DNA of 54,987 nt, from positions 1-54,987 of the forward strand of contig DATDCV010000270.1 of assembly GCA_036524155.1 (NCBI GenBank). Direction: 5' to 3'. Made by a program: the position numbers and the translations under genes. Origin of the DNA: DATDCV01 sp036524155. GTDB taxonomy: Bacteria; Verrucomicrobiota; Verrucomicrobiia; Limisphaerales; UBA8199. Under the pieces are notes generated by a model. That model worked only from the letters and a program-made list of their open reading frames with translations, had not been told where the DNA came from and ran no database searches. Positions 7,909 to 17,700 of this stretch are shown in pieces (within the stretch, counting starts at the first letter, position 1; each line of letters starts with the position of its first letter).

Positions 7909-8675
7909 GCCCTAGCGTTCCGGTACTCCCACGTATAGAGGGTGCGGAGTCCGATTTGTTTGGCCCATGCGTCGATTAGGCCGGTGTAGTCGTCGGTTGT
8001 TTTACCGGACTTGGTGTTGACCGCGCTCAGCAGCTTGGCGGCGGTCAGGCCAAAGCCCGCGCTCTCGTACGGGAGCATCGCTAGTGACGACCCGGACATT
8101 TCCGCCCAGTTCAAAGCGAAGGCTGAGTTCATCGAGACGTTGTCACGCCAGACTTGGTCCGGGGCAATCGAGCGGATTTTGGGCGCGAATACATCCGACA
8201 AGCGCCGGAGTTCGTACTCCACTGAGTCCGCCTGCATATCGTGCAGGTCAGGACAAAGCTCCCGGCAATCGCGAATGGTCAGGATTTCCAGCGGCATCGA
8301 GCGGACTTGGTTCAGCAAGCCTTGGGCGAAGTTCATGGCCATCTTCTGCGCCACGTCTGCGGAGGCTTGGGACAACGGCCTGCTCTTGGCAATGCGGTCG
8401 GCGAAATAGCGAACCTTGTGCACAATCGGGCTGAAAACCGGGATTCGCGTCACGTCCACCCAAGTTCGCAGAAGCATCGCGCACTGGCTCGCGACGATGT
8501 AGTCAGCAAACGTGAGCTTGGTTTTACTGACCCGAATGGTGTGGACCGGAAGCTCAGGCCGCGCCGACAGCATCTGGGCGTCCTCGCCGATGTCTTCGAC
8601 TGTGTCGACAACAACCCTGTACCCTGTGGCGCGTTCCACGGTAGCTACAAGTTCTTTGGCACCAGCCGATTTCAT
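7905..8675 (-). CDS. Uncharacterised protein coupled to the TPR gene
   Basis: A protein of about 256 residues from the ATG at 8675 (MKSAGAKELVATVERATG). The frame is open further upstream, but that part has low-complexity arginine/serine content unlike a protein start. An AGGAG lies 15 bases before the chosen start, somewhat far. The protein is alpha/beta, with YRVVVDTVEDIG near the N-terminus and LTFADYIVASQCAMLLRTW. That second region sits where IrrE-like peptidases have a HExxH helix, but the histidines are missing. No family assigned. It overlaps the TPR gene by four bases. Confidence 0.7.
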   Translation of the reverse strand: MKSAGAKELVATVERATGYRVVVDTVEDIGEDAQMLSARPELPVHTIRVSKTKLTFADYIVASQCAMLLRTWVDVTRIPVFSPIVHKVRYFADRIAKSRPLSQASADVAQKMAMNFAQGLLNQVRSMPLEILTIRDCRELCPDLHDMQADSVEYELRRLSDVFAPKIRSIAPDQVWRDNVSMNSAFALNWAEMSGSSLAMLPYESAGFGLTAAKLLSAVNTKSGKTTDDYTGLIDAWAKQIGLRTLYTWEYRNARA

Positions 8676-8840
8676 GTCGCCGCAGCTTACTCCTGAAATA
8701 CGCGATGGAGCGAGCCATTTACGGGACAACCAGCCTTGGCACCCACCGGGCATCTCGTGGAGCCGTCTGGAAGGTAATTCGTTTGCCCGGCAGACCGCGT
8801 CCGTCGGGCGCATTCAAATCCAAGCACACCGCTTAGGCTT

Positions 8841-9689
8841 TTAGGCAATCAGGGCTTCGGATGAAGATTTGAGCAACGCGGCGAGCTTATCAACATTCTC
8901 TCCTGCACTGGGCTTAACCATCATGTCCGAATCCCGATGCACTTGCTCGACCGCGTAACTTAGTTCTGGGTCAAGCATGCTCGGCTCTTGGAAAATGAAG
9001 CCGACACGGGCGATTTCACGTTTCTCGATGCGCTCTAGCCGGTCCTTCGCGGTGCCAAAAGTGTAAAAGCCGAACCCGATGTCCAAAGCGCGGTTTCTGA
9101 TTTGGCTCTTGCTGGCGACTGATAGATTTAACCCGTCCATCAACACTAAGCGCTTTGACCCACTCAACACGCGAGAAAAATGGATGTTCTTTGCGGCAAT
9201 CAGATTCAGACTCTCTTGCGACATAAAATCGGAAGGCCGCGCTCGTTTCAGCATATGGCTGGCACCCATCGACATTTTCTTGAGGGCGTTCTCTAGGAGC
9301 GTATCAACGTACTTGAGATGAGAATCCCCCGTCTTGTGTGGTCGAGTCTGCCTGCGCAGGTAAATGTCTATGAGCTTCGATTCATAGCTGGATGCCAGTT
9401 TGTCCATCAACCGTTGAGGCTCTCCTACTTGAATCTGGGCAGTTCTTGATGCGAGAAACGCGGGGGCTTCCTCCGGCGTTACATCACTCAATTCATCTTG
9501 GATTTGTTCTAACCACGACCGCAGAATCTTCGTGTCAAAGCGCGGCGAAACACATGCAAGCTTCTGAAATTCCTTGTCGGTGACCAAGCGAGCTTTCTCT
9601 TCGATGACCAGTAACGCCACGTTTACAGGCTCGTTTATCTCTGGGGTAGGCGAGAACCGGACTACCCGGAAGTGAGGTGTTAATTCCAT
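8841..9689 (-). CDS. DUF3037-like partner of the HipA-like kinase
   Basis: A 282-residue protein whose N-terminus (FRVVRFSPTPEINEPVNVALLV) follows the DUF3037 pattern of R(F/Y)xPxPxxxExVNVxxxL. DUF3037 proteins are commonly encoded beside HipA-like kinases, as here: the upstream gene overlaps by 10 bases. The remainder is helical with a lysine/arginine-rich middle. Its role is not known; by analogy with HipBA-type modules it may control the kinase. Pairing supports the family call, since the sequence similarity I can see is limited to the first third. This is the last gene before a 165-base gap in the operon. Confidence 0.7.
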   Translation of the reverse strand: MELTPHFRVVRFSPTPEINEPVNVALLVIEEKARLVTDKEFQKLACVSPRFDTKILRSWLEQIQDELSDVTPEEAPAFLASRTAQIQVGEPQRLMDKLASSYESKLIDIYLRRQTRPHKTGDSHLKYVDTLLENALKKMSMGASHMLKRARPSDFMSQESLNLIAAKNIHFSRVLSGSKRLVLMDGLNLSVASKSQIRNRALDIGFGFYTFGTAKDRLERIEKREIARVGFIFQEPSMLDPELSYAVEQVHRDSDMMVKPSAGENVDKLAALLKSSSEALIA

Positions 9690-10519
9690 ACTTCGTGAAC
9701 GAGTTTAGCTAAGTTATTTCTTCGCTTTTTGAGCACATGCGCAATGTTGTCCCTCCCATCAGCGTCGGGGTGCCCCACCGCTGCGACGCTGGCTGAAACC
9801 GCCTGCTCAATCTGACCATCCGTAATACCGTCGAACCTCTGCATGATTCCGGCGTCCCATTTCAGCGTGCTCTTGCACAGCTTGCCGAGTTCATCTCTTG
9901 GCCAAAACGCTTTCGGCGTCATGGTGGCTATCTCAATCATTGGAGCCTTTTTACGCACCGTCGCTGACTTTTCAAAATCTATTGCTATCAGTTCTATGTG
10001 GCCGTCGTCGTCTTCTGGAACCGCCCGGCCTAAAAGGTTCCCCATATTTCGGTCATTATTCGCCAACCAAACATCCAAGGCTATCACGCGAGGAAGAACA
10101 TCCCAGTTCTTCACTTTCTTCTTCTTCACCCAGCCTGAAACGTCGCGGACGGCGTCTTCAACCACAGCCGACGCAAATACCGGAGCACCCTTCTTGCCAA
10201 ATCTCCCGACGGCGTACTGCGGAACCGGAATCTCAACAAAACCTGCCAAAATATGGCCCAAGACTTCTGCGAGCACAATTAAGGGGTCATCCTCACCTTT
10301 AACGTAATAAAACGTGCCGTCGTCATCCCGCGCCGACAATGGGGAAGTGCTGTACACCACATTTAGTGGGCCAGCAACCGGTTGACCCTTCACAATGAGG
10401 TCCACCTCTGGGATAATCAAAGGCTGCACGGTCACGCTGGGCGGGGTTGGTGCCGTCAGGCTCTTCACGGCGGCAAGTGAAACATTTGGTCGGATTGGTG
10501 TAAAGCTGCCCGTTGGCAT
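9680..10519 (-). CDS. HipA-like serine/threonine kinase
   Basis: About 280 residues with HipA_2-type kinase landmarks: TFYYVKG with the ATP-binding lysine near residue 74, LAEVLGHILA with the helix-C glutamate, the catalytic loop DVWLANNDRNMGNLL (residues 149-163) and AIDFEKS as the metal-binding DF(E) motif near 181. HipA kinases phosphorylate proteins such as tRNA synthetases, and stand-alone HipA_2 proteins often pair with DUF3037. The ATG at 10519 has GGAGGG nine bases upstream; a GTG at 10525 would overlap the helicase stop. The close coupling to the helicase gene suggests it works with the defence-like operon, for instance as a growth-arrest effector; that is inference. Confidence 0.82.
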   Translation of the reverse strand: MPTGSFTPIRPNVSLAAVKSLTAPTPPSVTVQPLIIPEVDLIVKGQPVAGPLNVVYSTSPLSARDDDGTFYYVKGEDDPLIVLAEVLGHILAGFVEIPVPQYAVGRFGKKGAPVFASAVVEDAVRDVSGWVKKKKVKNWDVLPRVIALDVWLANNDRNMGNLLGRAVPEDDDGHIELIAIDFEKSATVRKKAPMIEIATMTPKAFWPRDELGKLCKSTLKWDAGIMQRFDGITDGQIEQAVSASVAAVGHPDADGRDNIAHVLKKRRNNLAKLVHEVWN

Positions 10520-10521
10520 AG

Positions 10522-13326
10522 TCACACGCCCTCCACCCAGCCGATGAGCTTGGCCTCGAAGCCCCGGCTGCCGGTGGCCAGCCCACGGTGCTCAAGCTCG
10601 CGCTGGAGCATCGGCTCAAGCCAGTTGTGCAGGGCGGCGACGTTCTCCTCGGCATGGACGCCGTTTTGTGTCGCTGGTTGCGACCGCCACAGCTTCTCCG
10701 GCTGGCGCTCCCAAGCAACCAGTCGGCGGCCCTGCTTATCCACAGCCAGAGAAAGTACCACACGCTTCACTTGGCCCTTATCGCCACGAGTCTCGACGGC
10801 CCATGAGGCAAGAATGCCCGGAACGTCGTCGCCGGGCTTCACACGGATTCCCAGTTCCTCCGGGCGCACGTCGCGATACTTCTTCAGGCAACCCGCCACG
10901 AGCGGGTGGTCGAGGCCGAGCAACTGGACGTTCTCTTTTTGAAGGGAAAGCTCCCGGTCGGTGGTCAGCAGCACTTCGGACTGTGAGTCCTTGCTGAACC
11001 AAGAAAAGACTTTTTCGGCCCGGCTGGAGAACTTGTCACCTTCCGCCTGTGCCACGTCGGCTAGGAACCGCGCCAGCGCCCCCATGCCTTCCTCCGGGTT
11101 GCCCATGGCCTTGTAATCGTCCAACCGGAATCCGTCGAGGTCTTGGAACAACTCGAACACGACTTTCCGAGCCTCGACGGCATTAGACATAGCCGCCTCC
11201 AGTTCGACCCGTGTGCGCTTCAACTCCGGGTCACTCAACGCGTCGGCGTAGAGGCTGGCGTAATTCACCTGCATGGACAGTTGGCCGAGAATCTGGGTGC
11301 GCAGGTCTTCCGCAATCTGGCCGCGTTCATCCACCTTACCGAGCGCCCGTCCGATTTCCGTCAGCTTCGTATCCAGCAGCAGGAAGATGGAGCCTTCAAT
11401 AGTGTCGGAGAGCACCAGATTGTAAATCTGCGCGGTGTTACGCTGGCCGTAACGGTGAATGCGACCGATGCGCTGCTCCAAATCCATCGGGTTCCACGGC
11501 AGGTCGAAATTGAAGAGAATCCGGGCGTGCTGGAGATTGATGCCCTCTCGACCGGCGGCAGTGCAGATGAGCACCTTCGGGCCATCTGGGGACTTGAACC
11601 GCTTCTCTGCCGCCACCTTTGCGCCATGGTCGCCGCCCTTGAGCACTGTGACACCCTGACCGGGGTACTGTTTGTCAATTTCAGTGCCGAGCATCTCCAC
11701 GCTGCCTAGATATGTAGCGAACACCACGACGCGTTCCTGTGGGTTCTGTCGCCAGAGTACCCCCAAGGCTCCCACAAGCTTCTCAACCTTCGTTTCCCTG
11801 CGTGGTGGAAATTTGGCCAGCAGTTCTTTGATACGTCGTCGTTCCTCTGGGAGCGCCACGGCAACGCTATTGATGGCCGCGTCTTCCGCCTCCGACGCGC
11901 CGGTTTCGGAAGCATACTCGTCCGCCCCAGCACCGAGGGCTTCTTCCTCTTCGCGTTGCAGCCGCAAAATCTTGTAGCGGTAGTCGGCGAGAATCCGGTC
12001 GACTTCGGCGTCTTCCAAGCGCCCTTGCCCAATGCCGTGCAGTTCACGTATCAGCGCCCGTGATTCATCGAGGGCTGCATTGCGCTGGTCAATGTCGAGC
12101 TTTTCGTCGTGCATCACCGATTCTTGAATCGTGAGCGCGATTAGGCGGCGGCGCAGGGTGCGCTGGACGGCAGCGAAACTGGAGGCAGCAATCTTCTGGA
12201 AAATGGTCATCACGAAAGCCAGCCCCTGGCCGCGTTTGCCCTGACGCTTGGCCAACGCGAATCCGTCCTGCAAATAGGCGACCAACGCCTCGTAGAAGCC
12301 TTTCTCGTCGCCCGACATCGTGAAGGCTTCCGTTTGAACCTGCCGCCGTGCAAAAAGCGTAGAACCGTCCGGTCGGCAGGCGTCTGCCTTCGTTCGGCGG
12401 AATACGACTGTATTGAGCCGGTGCCGTTCTTCTACCATTTCACGGGCGGTGTTGAACAACGTCGGGTCCAACATCTGGATGAGCATCCAGAAGCGAAAAT
12501 GGTCGCCCTGGTGCGGTGTGGCGGAGAGCAGCACCAAATCGCGGGTGTGCTCCTTCAGCATTTCCGCCAGCTTGAAATTCATGGTCTTTACCAGCCGCCC
12601 ATTCTGGCGGTACGCCGTCAGATGATGCGCTTCGTCGAAGACGACCAAGTCCCACGGCGGAGCCGCCTTCAGCCGGGCCATTCGCGTACGCACCTTCAGC
12701 GTATCAATGCTGGCGATGAGAAGATGGTGCTTCTCGAAAGCGTTCGACTTGCGGTCGGTCACATCGCCCTCGCTGCCGAAGACCTCGAAGTTCAGGTGAA
12801 AGACCTCGTTAAGCTCCCGGTGCCAGTTGTTGACCAGACCTGCTGGAACCACCATCAGCGCACGGCGCAGTTCGCCCCGGCTCATTAGCTCGCGCAGGAT
12901 AAGCGCCGCCTCGATGGTTTTGCCAAGACCAACTTCATCAGCAATCAAAAAGCGGCGTGGCGAGGCAGTGGCGACCCGGTGGGTCAGAACCACTTGATGC
13001 GGCAGCAAATCAATCCGAGCCGACGTTAGGGCACTCACGTTCTCCATTAACGGGAGAGCGTGCGCTTGGTAGCAGAGCCATGCTCGCAGCGCCCGCTTCG
13101 CGTCACCATTCGCGTTCAGGATAATGGCCTCTGCCCGGCTCAGCGCGGAACTCAGGCCCGCCAGGGGTACCTGCCGTTCGCCCGCTGGAAAAAAGACTCT
13201 GACGAACCCATCCGCCGGAGCGGAAAGGACCACGCCCTCCCCTAAATCCGAATGCCGGACGCGCTCGCCGGGCCGGAAACTGCGGATGGGGCCACTCTGA
13301 CCCGTGTTGGAGGCTTCGCCGTTCAT
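10522..13326 (-). CDS. SNF2-family helicase of a BREX/DISARM-like system
   Basis: A protein of about 934 residues with all SNF2/SWI2 helicase parts: DEVGLGKT (Walker A, 130-137), DEAH (231-234), LLSATPHQGD (267-276), and in the second RecA lobe VVVFATYLGS, AAGREGINLQ and the arginine-finger motif RIGRIHRYGQ (619-628). A small beta-rich domain at residues 17-58 precedes the helicase. A charged helical insertion (about 400-500) lies between the lobes. Helicases of this type are core parts of DISARM (DrmD) and of type 3 BREX (BrxHII). The ATG at 13326 is chosen because the longer frame runs back over the upstream gene. It starts 11 bases after that gene and ends overlapping the HipA-like gene. 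Confidence 0.9.
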   Translation of the reverse strand: MNGEASNTGQSGPIRSFRPGERVRHSDLGEGVVLSAPADGFVRVFFPAGERQVPLAGLSSALSRAEAIILNANGDAKRALRAWLCYQAHALPLMENVSALTSARIDLLPHQVVLTHRVATASPRRFLIADEVGLGKTIEAALILRELMSRGELRRALMVVPAGLVNNWHRELNEVFHLNFEVFGSEGDVTDRKSNAFEKHHLLIASIDTLKVRTRMARLKAAPPWDLVVFDEAHHLTAYRQNGRLVKTMNFKLAEMLKEHTRDLVLLSATPHQGDHFRFWMLIQMLDPTLFNTAREMVEERHRLNTVVFRRTKADACRPDGSTLFARRQVQTEAFTMSGDEKGFYEALVAYLQDGFALAKRQGKRGQGLAFVMTIFQKIAASSFAAVQRTLRRRLIALTIQESVMHDEKLDIDQRNAALDESRALIRELHGIGQGRLEDAEVDRILADYRYKILRLQREEEEALGAGADEYASETGASEAEDAAINSVAVALPEERRRIKELLAKFPPRRETKVEKLVGALGVLWRQNPQERVVVFATYLGSVEMLGTEIDKQYPGQGVTVLKGGDHGAKVAAEKRFKSPDGPKVLICTAAGREGINLQHARILFNFDLPWNPMDLEQRIGRIHRYGQRNTAQIYNLVLSDTIEGSIFLLLDTKLTEIGRALGKVDERGQIAEDLRTQILGQLSMQVNYASLYADALSDPELKRTRVELEAAMSNAVEARKVVFELFQDLDGFRLDDYKAMGNPEEGMGALARFLADVAQAEGDKFSSRAEKVFSWFSKDSQSEVLLTTDRELSLQKENVQLLGLDHPLVAGCLKKYRDVRPEELGIRVKPGDDVPGILASWAVETRGDKGQVKRVVLSLAVDKQGRRLVAWERQPEKLWRSQPATQNGVHAEENVAALHNWLEPMLQRELEHRGLATGSRGFEAKLIGWVEGV

Positions 13327-13337
13327 TTTCGCAGGCT

Positions 13338-13862
13338 TCAGGAGATTCGCTGCTGGTACAACCCGACGTGGATGGGCTTCTTGTCGCTGTTGGGTGCAAT
13401 AATGCGCTGGGCGCTGCCCTCCGCACCGTTCCAGATGCACCGGCCAATCGGAATCTTCTGGTCGCGATGCTCCCCAGAGCAGTGCCAATGATAGGTCGCG
13501 TCGGAGGGTTGGAAGACCACACGCTTACCGTCCGCCAGCCAGAAAATCAGCGCCGCTTCGCGCCCGCCGTCAGCCACTTGCTCCTGAAAATCCAGAATCG
13601 CAGGATAGACTGTCTTCTCCAGCCAGAGCACGGCATTATCCGGGGCGAGTGTATCCATGGCTGCCTCCAATCCGGCGATGACTATGGCCCGACCGTTCGC
13701 GAGCTTCAGGGCGTCTTCCGGCCAACCGGCCTGATACAACCGAAAGAACTCGCGCAGGCTGCGAACGGTTTCTGCCGGGCAGACCCGGTTCAGCGCCTCA
13801 GCATCCCAGAGCAGGGAGATGCCACAACGCATCCAGTTGGTGTCGTGAAGGTCGGCGTTCAT
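13338..13862 (-). CDS. Small conserved-looking protein of the defence-like operon
   Basis: A 174-residue protein, predominantly helical at the start (RCGISLLWDAEALNRVCPAE), with a strand-rich, tryptophan/histidine-containing C-terminal half (ATYHWHCSGEHRDQKIPIGRC). No family is recognised. Its ATG overlaps the stop of the HEPN-like gene by four bases and the helicase gene follows after 11 bases. This very tight placement between two probable defence genes suggests a subunit or adaptor. There is no signal peptide or membrane segment. Confidence 0.72.
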   Translation of the reverse strand: MNADLHDTNWMRCGISLLWDAEALNRVCPAETVRSLREFFRLYQAGWPEDALKLANGRAIVIAGLEAAMDTLAPDNAVLWLEKTVYPAILDFQEQVADGGREAALIFWLADGKRVVFQPSDATYHWHCSGEHRDQKIPIGRCIWNGAEGSAQRIIAPNSDKKPIHVGLYQQRIS

Positions 13863-14668
13863 TTGTTCACAAATTTTTGCGGGTAGGCTGAACGACCTCG
13901 TTCAAATGTGAATCTCATAGCGTCCCTGACTACTTTCGCGATGTGGTTCTGAATTCCTTCCAGCGGAAGCGAGGTATCCTCCTTGGTAATCGCTTCAAGC
14001 GGATTTCCATGAGCAATTTTATTCCGTACATCCGAAATCTCGGTTAGGAGCTTGCCGAACTTGGTCAGGTCAACTCCGAGAAACCTGAGAAAATAGTCGA
14101 GCCGCTTTTCCATGCCTTGCCGGTCGAGTTCCTCAACTTCACGGCAAATCTGGTGCTCCTTAAACTGGTCGAACGACCCGGCAAATACTTCACCCAGAGT
14201 GGCAGTCCGCTTGCCGCTCGTGACCGCGAGCACCTTTGGGTCCGCCACCAGAATGGCAGCGTGGACGTGCTTCAAAAAATCCTCGAAAATAGTGAACCGG
14301 AACAAGATTTCCGCTGAAGCCATCCCGTCGGTGACCCACTCCGCATATTGGGTGTGTGTCTTGCTTCGGAAATTTTGCTTCACTTTCTTCAGCCTGCGGT
14401 CTTGAAAATCCTTAATCAGCGTGTCGTCCAGCACGTCTTTGAACTCGGCTCCGCTCGCGCTGAGTTTTCGTAATCTCTCCGCTGCTTCGACGACTTTTGA
14501 TTGCTCGTCGAACTTGAGTGCCCGCACGAAGTCTCTCCTTTTGGCCAGCGACAGATTCTCGAAAGCGTGGAGCACAAAGTGAAAGAGAATATCCAGTTGG
14601 GTAAGCCTTAGCTCATATTGCGCCCACACAACCGGCCCTCGCTTTGTAATATTCTCTTTCGGTTTCAT
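13859..14668 (-). CDS. HEPN-like (putative RNase) protein
   Basis: A helical protein of about 269 residues. Near the C-terminus it carries ISDVRNKIAHG, with RNKIAH at residues 215-220. This is the R-x4-6-H motif of HEPN domains, many of which are RNases in toxin-antitoxin and abortive defence systems. The preceding helices (FRFTIFEDFLKHVHAAILV, LDYFLRFLGVDLTKFGKLL) fit the helical hairpin layout of MAE_28990/RiboL-PSP-like HEPN proteins. The ATG at 14668 begins after the methyltransferase stop; a longer frame would overlap it by 70 bases. The family call rests on one motif and helix pattern. In this operon it could be a nuclease effector. Confidence 0.65.
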   Translation of the reverse strand: MKPKENITKRGPVVWAQYELRLTQLDILFHFVLHAFENLSLAKRRDFVRALKFDEQSKVVEAAERLRKLSASGAEFKDVLDDTLIKDFQDRRLKKVKQNFRSKTHTQYAEWVTDGMASAEILFRFTIFEDFLKHVHAAILVADPKVLAVTSGKRTATLGEVFAGSFDQFKEHQICREVEELDRQGMEKRLDYFLRFLGVDLTKFGKLLTEISDVRNKIAHGNPLEAITKEDTSLPLEGIQNHIAKVVRDAMRFTFERGRSAYPQKFVNK

Positions 14669-14700
14669 CTTGGCACCACTGCTCTTGGCGACCGGTCTGC

Positions 14701-17700
14701 TCAGGAGGCACCTTCCAAATCGAACAGCTTCATCTGTTCTTCCGCTTTTGCCCGGTTCTTCGCCAACCAATCACGGTAAATTGTGCGGGCACGCTGGGCA
14801 GCATGCTTCATTTCCTGGGAACCTCCGTGACGGCAAAGCCACTCGACCAATTCCACGGTTGCAGGGTGTGGTGCGAAGTGCGGGCTGTTGAGCGTGTCGT
14901 CCACGCGGATACCGCTCCCATCAAAGCAGCCGCCCACGAGAAACATTGTCTGGTCAAAATCACGCGCCATACCCTTTCGAGATAGCCCCTTCCACGCGCG
15001 CGCAAACTCCACCGGCGATGTAAGCGCAAAGACTTTGTTCTTTTCGGAGCACCACCCGCGCTCTTCAAAGTCGCTGGGTGCGATGCCCGTGCCACGGAGG
15101 AATTTTTGCACCTGGTCGCGTGGTACCTTTGTCGTCTCGTAGAAGATGCGAAAAAATTGCCGAGTGTACGGCTCAGCGTTGGCGGGCGGCGCTTCGGGCG
15201 CACCGACCCCGCTCGTATCGTCGTCGAGTAGTTGGTTGATGCCGACCAACGCCTCACGAATGGTGAAATCTCTGCCTTGCTCAACGAAGACCTTGCCGTA
15301 GTGCCTTGAAAAGTATTCGAGAGCCTTTCCGCGTTTGATAACCTGCAAGTCAGCAGCAGGAAGTCCCTCCTGCTGATGTTGTGAAAGGAGGTTTTTTATT
15401 CGCCTGACATCGTCAGCGATTTGACGTCTCAGTCGTGCCCAGCTTATTGGCTGTGGGTCAGACATCCTTTTCCTGCAAACGTGGATGATGTCATATTCGA
15501 TTGTCTGGGAGCCGAATGTGCCAGGCTTAGCACCTTCACCCTTTGTTTCATCGCTGCGGATGGGGTAGGTCGCTTCGAGGTAGAACCCTGCGTCGAATAG
15601 ACTTTCTAGGACTCCTACCCATGGCTCGTCTTCGCTGTGGTGGAAAGTAAAAGCCAAAATGCCGCCCGGTTTCAATACCCGGTACGACTCGCGCCAGCAG
15701 TCAGTCAAAATGCGTTGATAAAATGCGTCTGCATCATCGGGATTTCTTGCCACATTGGCCACGGCTTCCTGTGCCTTCGGTGTGTAATCTGCCTCAAACT
15801 CCTGTGGATACTTTTGCCGGAGAAGTAAACGAAGCCAAACGTAGAAGAAGTCCGAAAGCTCGGAATAATGCAGAAGCCCACCAAACGGTGGGTCAGTTAT
15901 GACGAGGTCGAATGATTCCGTAGGAGAGTCCTTGAGTTCCGAAGCAGAACAGCAAGCAATCGCTTCGACCGGTAGCACCGGGTCGCGGGTCAGTGTTCTG
16001 ACACTCTTGCCCTTACCACCCAAGTGGATGCCCTGATGGGCCAACGGCTCGGACGCAGCCAACTCGGTAGGATTCATAGACCACGCCAATGCCTCAAGCG
16101 CCCCTTCGACACAGGACAACCAACTTCCACGGCCAAGCTCCCCAAATGCACAGGTTTCCGCCGGTGTTGATTTTGGGTGATAATTGGCGTTAGAGAACAT
16201 TGGTGTTATCTGGTCGGCTCCGAAGTCCCAAATTGTGAAGAGCGATTGGTTTCGGAGGTACGATTGGAAGGCTGCAAGCGCAACTTCCTTCGCCGGTTGC
16301 GAGGCATTGGCGGTATGAATGGCCTTCAAGACCTGAGCGTGACCGAGAAGCTGTATTGGCGAGAACATCTTCCACCAGTGCGTGAAGCCGTGGTTCGGAA
16401 GCCCGCCATTGTTAAGATGGGTCATGAAACCATAAGGAAGTTTGCTCTCCGGCCAGAAGCCTTTCAGGTCGGCTTCGTTGCGGGATGCCCACTCCTCCAC
16501 TGCCACGTTGTATCGTTTGGCCTCGGATGGGACGGCAAAAAAGCGTCCGTTATAAGGACGTTGTTCTTTGTCGCGTTTCTTGCTATAACATTGGACTAGG
16601 TACACGGCCATCGGGCCTGTCTTTTGCGTCGCTTTGATTGCTGACAGAACGTCATTTGGTGAGCCATCGGCTCCACACGCGAATGTTGATTGCTTCGGTA
16701 CCTTGCCCCCGCGCTCGTCTGTGTAGAATGTCACTTTAGTTTGTGGGCAAGTTACCTCCGGTGGAACGACTGTCAGGGTCTTGGTTTCCCCTTTCTTGGT
16801 AACCTTTGTGACGGTGACCAACCCTCGTACCTCAAGTAGGCGTAACTTAGCCGCACGGGCGTTGTTCCAGCGAATAGTGGCATCTACAGCATCGGTAGCA
16901 CTCCCGCCGTACTCACGGCCTAGCTCGTCGAACTTCGGACATCCATCCAGCCACTGAGGATGCACAAGCAGCGTTAATTCAACCTTCTTGTTCTTCGCTT
17001 TTCCTAAGTCGGGCGAACTGCCCTCCTGGAACGCCTTCGTGTCCTGCCGGATTTTTCCACAACGGGGACAAGCAAACCGGCCATCATCGTCCATGATGGA
17101 AAATGGTTTTTCTTCAGGTGCAACTGATAAAGGTACATCCGGGGCCATTCGAGTGGCGTGGCGCTCTATATCGAAAACCGCTCCGCAGCTACGGCATTCC
17201 CAGTCCTGCCAAGCGTCTACTGTGAGAGTCTTAACGGAAACGACCGGGCTGGACATGATTGGGGTCCGGTGCCCGCACCCTTCTCTTTGACAAGGACCGT
17301 GTTTAGCCCAGAAGGTATAGACAATTTCTGGTCCTTCGTACCTGTAAAGCTTCCTGTCCTGCCACGGCACGGAAAAAATGTCGAAATCCGGGGGCAGTGC
17401 TTCCCATTGAATCTCGTTTTCCATCTCAGTTTGTTGCCCACCGCCAAGTTCAGGCTGTGTGAGTTTCCTCTCTCTTGCCTTAGTCCCCGCCTTCCGGAAC
17501 CACTGCCCCTTTTCCCCATCCGGCCCGTCGCAAGCGTAGTATGGCATTAAAAGGGGTTTTACCTCCGCCTCAATTTCAGCGAGCAGGCGTTTAACCTCTT
17601 CAATTGGGACATGTGCCGTCGCGTTCTTCACCACAAACCATGCAACTGGATTGAGGTCGCATCCGAACATCTGCATGCCTAGCCTGGAACCCTCAAGAAT

